The notes below the pieces were generated by a model, which did no database searches, had not been told where the DNA came from, and saw only the letters and a list, made by a program, of their open reading frames with translations. From Candidatus Nanosynbacter sp. TM7-076 (GTDB lineage: Bacteria; Patescibacteriota; Saccharimonadia; Saccharimonadales; Saccharimonadaceae), in assembly GCF_022828325.1 (NCBI RefSeq), contig NZ_JAJQJS010000002.1, forward strand, positions 186,001 through 250,000: a stretch of 64,000 bases of DNA. Reading direction: 5' to 3'. Made by a program: the position numbers and the translations under genes. This document shows, piece by piece, positions 1 to 8,887 of this stretch. Every line of letters starts with the position of its first letter. The first letter of the stretch is position 1.

Positions 1-455
1 GACACCAAACCGACCAAGTCTTGCTTAATGTCGCGCTCAGTCATCTGCATTAACTTATCAGCAGCGTCTTTTTTCTTCAATCCAGCGATTTTTTCCAATT
101 TCTCTTGCTGTCTGGAGCGGATGTCGCGAATTTCATTTTTAAGATTATCAACTTCATCCTCATGCGCGCGCAATTTTTCTGCTCGTCGATCAAGCTCTTC
201 CAGCTTATTGTCCAGGGTCTTCTCGCGATCCGCCAAACGATTTTCGGTCTTTTGCCACTCCTTGCGACGTTCATTTTCAATCTTAAGCGCCTCGTCCTTA
301 GCCTTAAGGACGATATCGCTCGCCTTAGTTTTCGCATCTGCCAGATCTCGCTCAATCTGATTTTTACCGTTAATTTGGCGAGTTCGCTGATATCCAACAA
401 GACCAGCAGCACCCGCGCCAGCTCCAATAGCCGCGGCAATAATTACTTCTATCAT
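1..455 (-). CDS. rny: Ribonuclease Y, N-terminal part (cut by window edge)
   Basis: This is the start of a membrane-anchored endoribonuclease that initiates mRNA decay. Reading the minus strand gives a short glycine/alanine-rich transmembrane segment (about residues 3-20), then a long charged coiled coil rich in E, K, R and D, ending in KKKDAADKLMQMTERDIKQD near the edge. This is the usual RNase Y N-terminal layout. The KH and HD domains would lie outside the window. ATG at 455 is preferred over ATG at 461 because AAGGA then sits 6 nt upstream. The 150 bp between it and tsaB holds a TATAAT-like box at 574-579, a plausible promoter. Family call from N-terminal features only. Confidence 0.85.
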   Translation of the reverse strand, partial: MIEVIIAAAIGAGAGAAGLVGYQRTRQINGKNQIERDLADAKTKASDIVLKAKDEALKIENERRKEWQKTENRLADREKTLDNKLEELDRRAEKLRAHEDEVDNLKNEIRDIRSRQQEKLEKIAGLKKKDAADKLMQMTERDIKQDLVGLV

Positions 456-608
456 TATCATTCCTTTCCGATCAGCCGCCCCTGAGTGTTCGTCTCAAGG
501 AAAAATATCAACAGCCAATCAACTTCAAACTATCTAATCCGGCGAATCAAAAATCACAAACCGCCGTAATTTAATTATACACGGTTTTGACGGTTTGGGC
601 GATAAAAA

Positions 609-983
609 TTATTTTCGCGGCGCAGTGATATTCGCAGCAGCACCGTACTCTGGCATAACAATTTTTTCATTCTCGCCAGAACGTAATTTATCCAAAGCCA
701 AATCACGCCAATTGTCACCCATCGCGCCAACAATAGGAATATTCAAGCTGTCCGCCAAAGTATTCACAACCGTCAAACCAATTCTTAGCCCCGTAAAACT
801 TCCTGGTCCTTTCATCACGCCAATGCCGCTTATCAGATGCAAATCGCCAGTTTTTTCTTCCAAAAATTTCAACAAATTCCGCGCCAACGTTCGCCCAGCT
901 TCCCATTCAAAATCCTGACGATTTTCTCCATTGACTATTGTCAAAAAACATGTTGATGTTGAAGTATCCAATAAAATTATCAC
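609..983 (-). CDS. tsaB: tRNA threonylcarbamoyladenosine protein TsaB (short form)
   Basis: Partner of TsaD and TsaE in making t6A37 on ANN-decoding tRNAs. The ASKHA-fold start IILLDTSTSTCFLTIV and the family signature GPGSFTGLRIGL are visible. At 124 residues it is about half the usual ~220-230, lacking most of the C-terminal lobe. Such compaction could still allow dimerisation with TsaD, since the N-terminal lobe makes the interface. It starts with GTG overlapping the tsaE stop by 4 nt (GTGA), so the pair is translationally coupled. Confidence 0.88.
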   Translation of the reverse strand: MIILLDTSTSTCFLTIVNGENRQDFEWEAGRTLARNLLKFLEEKTGDLHLISGIGVMKGPGSFTGLRIGLTVVNTLADSLNIPIVGAMGDNWRDLALDKLRSGENEKIVMPEYGAAANITAPRK

Positions 984-1438
984 GCCATATTCTCCTTTAT
1001 TTTTCCCAAAAGTTCATCAGATTTTTTGCCGCCAGGATAAAATTCCACAAGCCGCCCTTCTTCGCTAATCGCAGTAATTTTTATCACCAACCGATCACTC
1101 GGTAATGCATCATCGACAGCGCCAGCCCATTCAACTACAACCACCGAATTAGAAGCCGCCACTTCGCGAATCTCCTCGCTCATAATTCCAGCATTTCCCA
1201 ATCTATAAAAATCGTAATGCGCCAAACTCAAACCGCGAGGCGAATCGTACACACGCGAAATCGTGAAAGTTGGACTCTGAACTGGCTCGTTGATCTCTAA
1301 AGCTTGCGCAATTCCCTTCGTCAACGTGGTTTTCCCTGCGCCAATATCACCAACCAATTCCAAAACTTCTCCACCAGAAACAGCCCGACCAATTGCCGCG
1401 CCCAATTCTCGCATTTTCTCTTCACTAGAAATATTCAC
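980..1438 (-). CDS. tsaE: tRNA threonylcarbamoyladenosine ATPase TsaE
   Basis: Small P-loop ATPase that drives the TsaBD complex in t6A synthesis. Walker A is GDIGAGKTT (about residues 31-39), followed by SPTFTISRVY and HYDFYRL, both typical of TsaE. The 152-residue length is normal. The start codon is GTG, with a perfect TATAAT at 1445-1450 exactly 6 nt before it, predicting a leaderless mRNA. The gene is divergent from pilB and heads the tsaE-tsaB pair. Confidence 0.93.
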   Translation of the reverse strand: MNISSEEKMRELGAAIGRAVSGGEVLELVGDIGAGKTTLTKGIAQALEINEPVQSPTFTISRVYDSPRGLSLAHYDFYRLGNAGIMSEEIREVAASNSVVVVEWAGAVDDALPSDRLVIKITAISEEGRLVEFYPGGKKSDELLGKIKENMA

Positions 1439-1498
1439 TCTTTTATTATACTATGCTAGCTTTTTTTTGGCGATGATAGTACAATAACCATAAGAGTT

Positions 1499-3277
1499 AT
1501 GCGTGTTTCAGACCAGACAATTGAGAGTATTCTGAAACAAGGTGGGGTTGTTGATGAGCCGCAGCTTGCTGATTTGAAATTGATCGCTGAACGGTCGAAG
1601 CAAACATTGCAAGAGACCGCTATTGAACAAAAAGTCATTTCTGAGGAAGATTTGACAAAGTTGATCGGCGATTATATCGGTGTGCCTTTCGTGCGAATTG
1701 AGCCAAAGGATATTCCCGAAGATGTATTGAAACGAATTCCTGAACATATCGCGCGCCAGTATAATGTTGTGCTTTTTGAAAAAAACGAGGACGATAGTTT
1801 GTCGCTTGCGATGGAAGACCCAGACGACGTGCAGGCGTTGAACTTTATTCAGAAAGAAATTGGCTACAACACTAAGGTTTTCCTAGCAACAAAAAGCAAT
1901 ATTTTGGACTGTTTGGAAAATTATCGCGGCAATATTAACGCCGAGCTTGATGAGGTTATCGCAGTCCAAAAAGACGCTTCCGCCGAAGACCAAAACGTTA
2001 GTCAAGATGATTTTGCGGAAAATTCACCAATTGCCCAAACTGTTAATTTACTACTGGAATATGCCATAAAATCCAACGCTTCCGACATTCACATTGAACC
2101 GCGCGAAGATTACGTTCAGGTTCGTTATCGAATTGACGGTGTTTTGAAAGAAGTTAACAAATTGCCACGAAACGTTCACGGCGCTTTAGTGAGCCGCATT
2201 AAAATTCTTTCCAATCTGAAAATTGACGAACGCCGCGTACCACAAGACGGCCGATTTAAGATAAAAGTTTCAGGAAAACAATACGCGCTTCGCGTTTCGA
2301 CATTGCCGATCGCTGACGGCGAAAAAGTGGTTATGCGTATTCTGGATGAGTCCAACCAGGCTGTTAAACTGGATCAGCTTGGCTATTGGGGTCTGTCGCT
2401 CGCAACCGTAAAAGACGCAATGGCTCAGCCGAACGGAATGATCCTGGTGACTGGACCGACTGGATCGGGAAAGTCAACCAGTTTGTTTAGCGTCTTGTCT
2501 GAACTCAATACTCCAGATGTCAATATTTCCACAATTGAAGACCCGGTAGAATATAAAATTCCAGGAGTCAATCAAACCCAAACCAACGCCAAAGCTGGAA
2601 TGACCTTCGCATCAGGGCTAAGGGCGCTACTTCGCCAAGACCCAAACATCATCATGGTCGGAGAAATTCGCGACGGAGAAACCGCAAACCTTGGTGTTCA
2701 AGCGGCGCTGACCGGACACTTGGTGTTCTCTACCCTGCACACCAACAACGCTGCAACGTGTTTGCCACGTCTGCTGGATATGGGAATTGAGCCATTCTTG
2801 ATCGCTTCAACCGTAAAGGCGGTGATTGGACAACGACTAGTTAGGCGCCTGTGCATGAATTGCCGCCAAGAATACACTCCAAACGAAGAAGAAATAAAGT
2901 ATATCACCGAGATGTTTAAGATAAACACCGAGTCGATTAAAAAAATTCACAATCTCGAAGAACAGGCTTTTGAGGATAAAATTGGCGGCGACACGCCCAT
3001 GGGATCAACCGATTCAGGAATTGAACGATTATGGAGGCCGAACCCAGAAGGCTGTGATGAATGTGGACATAATGGATTCAAGGGGCGTGTTGGCATTTAC
3101 GAGGTTCTTGGCATTTCCATCCCTATCCAAAAAATGATTACCGCCAACGCCACCAGCAACGATATTCAAGATCAAGCGATTTCCGAAGGCATGGTGACGA
3201 TGCAGATGGACGGACTTATTAAATCACTGCGCGGGATCACCACCGTGGACGAAGTTTTGAGGGCAACAAGGGAGTAA
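1499..3277 (+). CDS. pilB: Type IV pilus assembly ATPase PilB/GspE family
   Basis: Hexameric cytoplasmic ATPase that powers pilus extension. An N-terminal MshEN-like domain (about residues 1-140) precedes the secretion-ATPase core: SDIHIEP, Walker A GPTGSGKST (about 319-327), IEDPVEY, the Walker B region IIMVGEIRDGETA and the His-box HLVFSTLHTNNA. Two CxxC pairs (CMNC and CDEC) in the C-terminal part form the PilB-type zinc site. First gene of a same-strand run through 7669. A TACAAT box at 1480-1485 gives a leader of only about 6 nt. PilT, the retraction ATPase, is not in this window. Confidence 0.95.
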   Translation: MRVSDQTIESILKQGGVVDEPQLADLKLIAERSKQTLQETAIEQKVISEEDLTKLIGDYIGVPFVRIEPKDIPEDVLKRIPEHIARQYNVVLFEKNEDDSLSLAMEDPDDVQALNFIQKEIGYNTKVFLATKSNILDCLENYRGNINAELDEVIAVQKDASAEDQNVSQDDFAENSPIAQTVNLLLEYAIKSNASDIHIEPREDYVQVRYRIDGVLKEVNKLPRNVHGALVSRIKILSNLKIDERRVPQDGRFKIKVSGKQYALRVSTLPIADGEKVVMRILDESNQAVKLDQLGYWGLSLATVKDAMAQPNGMILVTGPTGSGKSTSLFSVLSELNTPDVNISTIEDPVEYKIPGVNQTQTNAKAGMTFASGLRALLRQDPNIIMVGEIRDGETANLGVQAALTGHLVFSTLHTNNAATCLPRLLDMGIEPFLIASTVKAVIGQRLVRRLCMNCRQEYTPNEEEIKYITEMFKINTESIKKIHNLEEQAFEDKIGGDTPMGSTDSGIERLWRPNPEGCDECGHNGFKGRVGIYEVLGISIPIQKMITANATSNDIQDQAISEGMVTMQMDGLIKSLRGITTVDEVLRATRE

Positions 3278-3281
3278 CATT

Positions 3282-4508
3282 ATGCCAATTTTTGAATATT
3301 TGCTTGTCAATAAAAAGAAAGAGACTGTCTCTTCAACAATTGAAGCAGCCGACAAACTGTCTGCTATTAACAATCTAAGGTCACGCGGACAATTGATAAA
3401 AATTGAAGAAAAAGGCGCAAAAAAAGAGCTTAGTTTTTCTTTCGGCAAGAAAAAGAAAGGTGCCAAAACTGAAGAATTGGTGATGTTTACTCGCCAATTA
3501 AGCGCCATGGTTTCAGCTGGCGTTCCTATTCTTCGTTCCCTTAACTCTATGGCAAAACACGCCGAAAGCGCCAATTTCCGAGACACGATCAACGCCGTGA
3601 TTAAAGACATTGAAGGTGGTATGTCTTTTGCGGACGCCCTGAGCAAACATCCAGAGACCTTCAATGATATTTATGTAAACATGGTTGCTGCGGGTGAGAC
3701 TGGAGGTATTTTGGACGATATTTTAAAGCGCCTGGCTCTACAGCAAGAGAAGAATTCATCCATGAAGAAAAAAATTAAAGGCGCCATGACATACCCGATC
3801 GTACTTTTAATCATTACAATTATCGCCTTCTTCATCTTGATGATCTTCATTATTCCAGTCATAGGTAAAACTATTAAAGACATGGGCGGACCCGACGCCA
3901 AATTGCCACTTCTTACTGAGATTATGCTCGGAATTAGCGATTTTGTGGTGTCATTTTGGTATATAATCATTCCAATATTTGTCGGAAGCATTTGGCTATT
4001 GATTCGCTACATTAAAACCCCAAAAGGTCGCGTAAAATTTCACAATATCATCATCAAGGTTCCAGCTGTCGGTCCAATTGTTAAGAAGGTGGCAATCGCC
4101 CGCTTTACTCGAACCTTCTCCGCTCTTATCGGCGCGGGCGTGGCCGTGCTTGAAGCGCTGGACGTAACTTCGCGTGCCGTCGGAAATGTCGCCTACGAAA
4201 AATCCCTAAAAGAAGCCACCAGGCGAGTCCAAAACGGTGAAGTCTTGTCAAAAATTATCGCAGAGCAGGACGATTTATATCCGCCAATCGTAGCACAGAT
4301 GTTGTCTGTTGGTGAAGAAACTGGACAAACAGACAAGGTTCTGGTTAAAGTTGCCGACTTTTACGAGGAAGAAGTTGACACCGCGATTGACGGCGTTAGC
4401 TCTATTATCGAGCCAGTGATGATCGTTGCTATGGGTGTCGTTATTGCCCTGGTGGCGGTTAGTGTTATGGGCCCAATTACAAGTATGGCGGGTCAAGTTA
4501 AGGAATAA
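3282..4508 (+). CDS. pilC: Type IV pilus inner-membrane platform protein PilC/GspF
   Basis: Integral membrane platform that couples PilB ATPase motion to pilin insertion. Two T2SF repeats are visible: the first around LVMFTRQLSAMVSAGVPILR (residues ~66-85), the second around IARFTRTFSALIGAGVAVLE. Strong hydrophobic segments follow each repeat and close the protein. The 408-residue length is typical. It lies 4 nt after pilB with an AAGGGAG ribosome-binding site overlapping the pilB end, so the two are co-transcribed. Confidence 0.95.
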   Translation: MPIFEYLLVNKKKETVSSTIEAADKLSAINNLRSRGQLIKIEEKGAKKELSFSFGKKKKGAKTEELVMFTRQLSAMVSAGVPILRSLNSMAKHAESANFRDTINAVIKDIEGGMSFADALSKHPETFNDIYVNMVAAGETGGILDDILKRLALQQEKNSSMKKKIKGAMTYPIVLLIITIIAFFILMIFIIPVIGKTIKDMGGPDAKLPLLTEIMLGISDFVVSFWYIIIPIFVGSIWLLIRYIKTPKGRVKFHNIIIKVPAVGPIVKKVAIARFTRTFSALIGAGVAVLEALDVTSRAVGNVAYEKSLKEATRRVQNGEVLSKIIAEQDDLYPPIVAQMLSVGEETGQTDKVLVKVADFYEEEVDTAIDGVSSIIEPVMIVAMGVVIALVAVSVMGPITSMAGQVKE

Positions 4509-4565
4509 TAGTTTTTCAAAAAAGCTTATGTTATAATACCGATATATAGGTGGGAAAATAATAAC

Positions 4566-5618
4566 GTGTCGAGCATATTTTATAGAAAAAAACCAATTAT
4601 CGGCCTAGATATCAGCCGAACAAGCATAAAAGTAATGTCGATTGATAGAAATCGGATGCTGGTTCATGGATATGGATCGATTAACCTCGATTCTCAAAAA
4701 AGCGACGGAAATTCTGCAGACAACACTGAATATTTGGCGCAGAATATCAAAACATTATTGAAGAAAAATGTCGTAGGACAAATTAACAGCAATCGCGTAG
4801 CGCTGGGCATACCGACCAACCGAACATTCTCACGGACATTTAGCCTGCCCGTGAAAGAGGAGAGTAATATTCGCAGTGCGGTAAATTTGGAAGCCGAACA
4901 ATACATTCCAGCGCCATTAGATTCTCTTTATCTAGACTATCGAATCATCAATCGCACGAAAGATGAACTTAGCGTGCTAATGTGTGCTGCACCGAAGAAA
5001 ATGATCGACAGCATGCTAGATGCCGCCAAGCAATGCGGTTTAGAAGTGGCGATAATTGAACCCAACATCAGCGCAATCGCTAGACTTCTGAAGCGCACAG
5101 AAGAAGGAATGCTTCCTACTGTTATTGTCGACATAGGCACGTCAACTACAGATATCGCAATTCTAGATTCTGATATACGCGTGACGGGCGGCTTAAATGT
5201 TGGTGGCTATTCACTCACCTTAAATTTAGCTAAAAAAATGAATGTACCGATTGAGACAGCTCATCAATTTAAGGTATTAAACGGATTAAACCCCGGCCCA
5301 AGGCAAGCCAGAATCGCAGGAGCCTTGCAACCAAGCCTAGAAAAAATGACCAACGAAGTTAAGCGCGTTATGCGATATTACACAGACCGCTTCCCTGATG
5401 AGAAAAAAATCGAGCAAATTCTCATAGTCGGCGGCGGTGGTAACCTTCCAGGAATTGGTGATTTTTTCACAAACGAGCTATTAATGCCAGCGCGCGTGGC
5501 AAGCCCGTGGCAAATGCTCAATTTCGATGGACTAGAGCAGCCAGCAAAACAGCTTCGCTCCCAGCTATCACCAGTTGCGGGACTAGCCTTAATCAAGCAG
5601 GAGGATATTTATGATTAA
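4566..5618 (+). CDS. pilM: Type IV pilus assembly actin-like protein PilM
   Basis: Cytoplasmic actin-fold ATPase that binds the N-terminal tail of PilN and links the platform to the PilNO dimer. It opens with PIIGLDISRTSIKVMSI, the phosphate-1 motif of the fold, and shows VIVDIGTSTTDIAIL (phosphate-2) and ILIVGGGGNLPGIGDFF (adenosine motif). The start is a GTG at 4566 with a weak GGTGGG upstream; no ATG lies near. A TATAAT about 30 nt upstream could add a promoter inside the operon. Confidence 0.93.
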   Translation: MSSIFYRKKPIIGLDISRTSIKVMSIDRNRMLVHGYGSINLDSQKSDGNSADNTEYLAQNIKTLLKKNVVGQINSNRVALGIPTNRTFSRTFSLPVKEESNIRSAVNLEAEQYIPAPLDSLYLDYRIINRTKDELSVLMCAAPKKMIDSMLDAAKQCGLEVAIIEPNISAIARLLKRTEEGMLPTVIVDIGTSTTDIAILDSDIRVTGGLNVGGYSLTLNLAKKMNVPIETAHQFKVLNGLNPGPRQARIAGALQPSLEKMTNEVKRVMRYYTDRFPDEKKIEQILIVGGGGNLPGIGDFFTNELLMPARVASPWQMLNFDGLEQPAKQLRSQLSPVAGLALIKQEDIYD

Positions 5619-6186
5619 CCTTCTCCCTCCTCAAGAAAAAAAGCAAATCAGCGCCGGGCGAGTAAACGTCATCTTAAGACGATACTGCATCATATCATTG
5701 ATATTTGCAGGTTTGCTATTCTTAACTATTGGCGGATTTTATCTATTCTTAGAAAATAGCCGCACCTCAGCTCAAGCTAACATCGACGAAGGAAATGCTA
5801 AGCTTGCTCAATACCAATCGACGCAAAAAGAAGTTAGCGAGTTTAAGAAAGATCTCGACTCAGCTAAGGCGATCATTAGCAACGAAGCTCATTACTCTAC
5901 AATTATTCCAAAAATTGCACAGTACATTCCATCAGGTATGGTTTTGGATTCTCTGGCGCTAGACACTTCAGCGTTAGATAAACCATTGTCATTAACAGCT
6001 CTTGGGAAAAATAGGGATGACGCCATCCGAATAAAAACCAGCTTAGAAAAGTCAGAAATATTTAGTGACGTTCACTTGGAGACTGTTGTTTATAGCGATG
6101 GAAACCAATCGTCGGACAAGCCTGCAGATTATCCAATCACTATAACAATTAGCGTTACACCAAAGCCAGAGGTCTTAAAGCAATGA
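5611..6186 (+). CDS. pilN: Type IV pilus assembly protein PilN-like
   Basis: Bitopic membrane protein whose short cytoplasmic tail, MINLLPPQEKKQI, carries the classical PilM-binding INLLP motif. One transmembrane helix (about residues 30-50) is followed by a coiled coil and a ferredoxin-like external domain. ATG overlaps the end of pilM by 8 nt behind a strong AGGAGG. In diderm systems PilN pairs with PilO; the next gene fills that place. Confidence 0.88.
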   Translation: MINLLPPQEKKQISAGRVNVILRRYCIISLIFAGLLFLTIGGFYLFLENSRTSAQANIDEGNAKLAQYQSTQKEVSEFKKDLDSAKAIISNEAHYSTIIPKIAQYIPSGMVLDSLALDTSALDKPLSLTALGKNRDDAIRIKTSLEKSEIFSDVHLETVVYSDGNQSSDKPADYPITITISVTPKPEVLKQ

Positions 6187-6776
6187 AAAAAGTTCTAAAT
6201 GCCAGTATCGCGCGAATTGTCCTATCGTTATTATTACTCATAATATTATCAGCAATGGTAGGACTAGTTATTTTCGCCTATTCATTCCTAAGTAAAACAT
6301 CAGAAGAAGTCGGAAAAATGCAGACCGAAGCAACTGCAGTTGATGCAAAAATACAAAGTTTACTAGCATCAAAATCTCAGCTCGACCGCAATTCCGACAC
6401 AGTTAAAAAAGCAAAAAATATCGTCTCAGAATCGAAACTTTATCAATATCAAAATCAGATTATTCAGGATTTAAATACCTACGCCGACCGCGCTGGCATT
6501 CCGATTAAAGCTTTCTCTTTCCAAAACGAACCAACAACTTCTACTAAGACAGCGAGATCTAGCAAGCGAACATCCGCCAGCCCCGCTGGAGTGAAAAGCA
6601 CTTTCGTATCAATTCAATTGGGAGATCATATAGATTACACGAAATTCCTACATTTCCTTAGCCTTATTGAAAAAAATGTCACTCGAATGCAGCTTTCAGG
6701 CGTGTCAATTTCCAGAGGCGCAAATAATCATGAAATATCAATCCAATCACTTGAAGTAAAGGTTTATACACGATGA
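6183..6776 (+). CDS. pilO: Type IV pilus assembly protein PilO-like
   Basis: Bitopic protein of 197 residues with an N-terminal helix (about 10-35), a coiled coil and a small C-terminal domain ending in the extracytoplasmic space. Sequence identity to classical PilO is not obvious by eye; the call rests on topology, size and position after pilN, which it overlaps by 4 nt. It probably forms the PilNO stalk between PilM and the pilus base. Confidence 0.72.
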   Translation: MKKVLNASIARIVLSLLLLIILSAMVGLVIFAYSFLSKTSEEVGKMQTEATAVDAKIQSLLASKSQLDRNSDTVKKAKNIVSESKLYQYQNQIIQDLNTYADRAGIPIKAFSFQNEPTTSTKTARSSKRTSASPAGVKSTFVSIQLGDHIDYTKFLHFLSLIEKNVTRMQLSGVSISRGANNHEISIQSLEVKVYTR

Positions 6777-7057
6777 GTCCATCAATATCAGAACAGCTCG
6801 AGCCAATCGTAAAATCACTATCCAAATTCCTGTGGCGATTTCATGTGATAATATATAGTGTTGTCGTAATCGGAGGCGTAGCGATCGCGATATTTCTTTT
6901 GAGCGGACTTTTAGCAGTTCCTACCGAAGAACCACAAACCGCATCAATAAGCTTTGATAAAAAAACCATGCAAATTATTAAAGACTTCCGACCGTCAACT
7001 TCAGCAAGCGACTCGTTTAGCCTGCCAGCTGGTCGCTCCAATCCGTTTGCCGAATAG
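6773..7057 (+). CDS. Small bitopic protein of the pilus operon
   Basis: A 94-residue protein overlapping the pilO end by 4 nt. It has about 24 cytoplasmic residues, one transmembrane segment (about 25-50) and a short external tail rich in S, F and P that ends SNPFAE. I do not recognise a family. Its place suggests a structural partner of the PilMNO complex; it is too short and lacks the lipobox expected of PilP. Confidence 0.72.
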   Translation: MSPSISEQLEPIVKSLSKFLWRFHVIIYSVVVIGGVAIAIFLLSGLLAVPTEEPQTASISFDKKTMQIIKDFRPSTSASDSFSLPAGRSNPFAE

Positions 7058-7081
7058 AACGTAACCGTTTATAATATAGTC

Positions 7082-7669
7082 ATGCTTATATCCGCAGATC
7101 GCTTCCTTAATATTCCCGTCATGAGTCTTCAGACGGGATCCGAACTGGCGCGAACATCGCGGGAAATTATCAATCCGAGGAATCTGTCTATAATCGCATA
7201 TGAGCTCGAGGGGCGACTTTTGGACCAACACCCTAGTTTACTTCGCATTGACGACGTCAGAGAAATCGGGCCGCTCGGTATGATTATCGATTCAACCGAC
7301 GAGATTATCGGCATTGATGATGTAATTACTATAAAAGAAATTTATGACATCAATTTTACATTAAAAGACAAGTTGGTTATTGATGAAAAAAATAAGAAAA
7401 TCGGAAAAGTTATCGGATATACGTTGGCGGCTGGGAATTTTATTATACAACAACTCCGAATTCGACGACCGTTCTTGAAAAGTTTTGGCGACACAGAGCT
7501 ACTTATTCATCGTTCTCAGATTATAAGAGTAACCGACGATAAAATTGTTGTAAAATCAGCAACTATCTCGCACATAGCCGAAAAAACACCTATTCCGCAG
7601 ATAAATTCATACGAAAATCCATTCCGCAAGCAGCCTCGTCCGCAACCAGAATCTACAAAAGTCGATTAA
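7082..7669 (+). CDS. PRC-barrel domain protein
   Basis: A soluble 195-residue protein with two PRC-barrel-like repeats: one from ADRFLNIPVMSL and a second around LVIDEKNKKIGKVIGYTLA, each followed by beta strands. The C-terminal tail is proline-rich (FRKQPRPQPES). PRC barrels bind RNA or protein partners. It follows the pilus genes but has its own TATAAT (7070-7075) exactly 6 nt before ATG, so it can be read as a leaderless mRNA independently of them. Convergent with recX, overlapping by 4 nt. Confidence 0.78.
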   Translation: MLISADRFLNIPVMSLQTGSELARTSREIINPRNLSIIAYELEGRLLDQHPSLLRIDDVREIGPLGMIIDSTDEIIGIDDVITIKEIYDINFTLKDKLVIDEKNKKIGKVIGYTLAAGNFIIQQLRIRRPFLKSFGDTELLIHRSQIIRVTDDKIVVKSATISHIAEKTPIPQINSYENPFRKQPRPQPESTKVD

Positions 7670-8319
7670 TCATTTGGGTTTTCAAGAGCCTTCTTAATAT
7701 CGTCGTAAGAAAAACCCTGCCTAGCCAAATATTGCATTAACTTCTGCTGATCGCTATATCGATAACGTTTTTTAGCAATAACCTTCCGCAATTCCTCGTC
7801 ATCAGAGCGAATATTCTCTTTAACTAACGACTCAATCGTTGTATTATCAATTCCCTTTTGCGCCAGTTCCAATTTCAAACGACGAATACTAGCACCTTTT
7901 TTCATGAACCGCTGCTCAAACCAAAATCGGGCAAATTTTTCATCATCCAAATATTTTTTCTCAATAAGACGATCCAAAACGCGCTCAGCAATCTCCGGCT
8001 TTATTCCAGGGCGTTCAATAATTTTTCCAGTTTTCGCTGAACGTCGACGAGTCGCTAGCGTTTTCCGACGTAGATAATCGCGCACTTCTTTGATAGCTCG
8101 CGGACGCATTAAGCAGTACTCTATAGACCTAGCATACAACTTGCCAAACTGGCTATCGTCTTCTAGTTTCGAAATTTCCTCTTCCGTATATTCGCGACCA
8201 ATCTTAATACCCAGCTCGCCGACCTGAAATACGTCCAAGCTAAAACAATATTTCCCGTCAACGCTTACATTGACACGATTTTTATCACGAGCCTGAAGAG
8301 AAATATCGGTGATTTTCAT
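7666..8319 (-). CDS. recX: Regulatory protein RecX
   Basis: Inhibitor or modulator of RecA filaments. The 217 residues contain the three-helix repeats of RecX, including LMRPRAIKEVRDYLRRKT, ERVLDRLIEKKYLDDEKFAR and the C-terminal RQGFSYDDIKKAL. The N-terminal part (about 50 residues) is a small beta domain also seen in longer RecX proteins. It lies in the recA cluster (recA, 2H phosphoesterase, recX) but has its own TATAAT at 8326-8331, 6 nt before the ATG. Confidence 0.88.
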   Translation of the reverse strand: MKITDISLQARDKNRVNVSVDGKYCFSLDVFQVGELGIKIGREYTEEEISKLEDDSQFGKLYARSIEYCLMRPRAIKEVRDYLRRKTLATRRRSAKTGKIIERPGIKPEIAERVLDRLIEKKYLDDEKFARFWFEQRFMKKGASIRRLKLELAQKGIDNTTIESLVKENIRSDDEELRKVIAKKRYRYSDQQKLMQYLARQGFSYDDIKKALENPND

Positions 8320-8362
8320 AAAACTATTATAGCGCTAAAACTATATGCTAACTACTGGTGGA

Positions 8363-8887
8363 CTATTCGACCACCTCAACCACTTTGCCATGCATGCCGT
8401 TATAACAAGCAGCAGCACGCGGCTTAATAATAACCGGCAGTTGGCGCGGAATGACGCTCATATCGACATCACCAAGCGTACCAGCCTCGACGCACCCAAT
8501 CGTAATGTGTGGACGGAATCCATCGATATCCAACCCCGGATGAATATCATCCAGCATTTCAAGCAACTTCCGACGCACTTCAACCATCCAGGAGGTTTTC
8601 TGTACACGCAATTCAACCCAAACACAGTTACCAGCTTCATCTGGCAAGAAGTTAACACCGTCAAGCACCAGTTTATCTAGGGACGGCAACGCAGCGGCAG
8701 CTAACTTGAGACGCGGTATATCCTGCTCAGTTACATTGATCAGCGTTGCGTGCGGAATAAACTCACCGAAATCAAGATTCATTTTTTCCGATAATTCTCG
8801 AAGGTAAGCGGTCTGCTCATCATCAAAGACCAGACTGACTGACGCCACATGTTTTTCGACTGGATATGCAGTATCTGCTGCGCGCAT
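8363..8887 (-). CDS. 2'-5' RNA ligase-like 2H phosphoesterase
   Basis: Member of the 2H phosphoesterase superfamily (LigT-like), which hydrolyses or ligates 2'-linked phosphodiesters. The two catalytic HxT motifs are both present: HATLINV (about residues 45-51) and HITIGCV (about 146-152). 174 residues is the normal size. Its ATG overlaps the recA stop (TAATG), so it is translationally coupled to recA. The real substrate cannot be told from the sequence. Confidence 0.82.
   Translation of the reverse strand: MRAADTAYPVEKHVASVSLVFDDEQTAYLRELSEKMNLDFGEFIPHATLINVTEQDIPRLKLAAAALPSLDKLVLDGVNFLPDEAGNCVWVELRVQKTSWMVEVRRKLLEMLDDIHPGLDIDGFRPHITIGCVEAGTLGDVDMSVIPRQLPVIIKPRAAACYNGMHGKVVEVVE

Noticed and set aside
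77..485. Open frames on both strands over the first 485 bases (77-439 minus, 105-485 and 28-360 plus)
   Set aside because: The RNase Y frame explains this stretch and carries its coiled-coil pattern; the others are low-complexity shadows.
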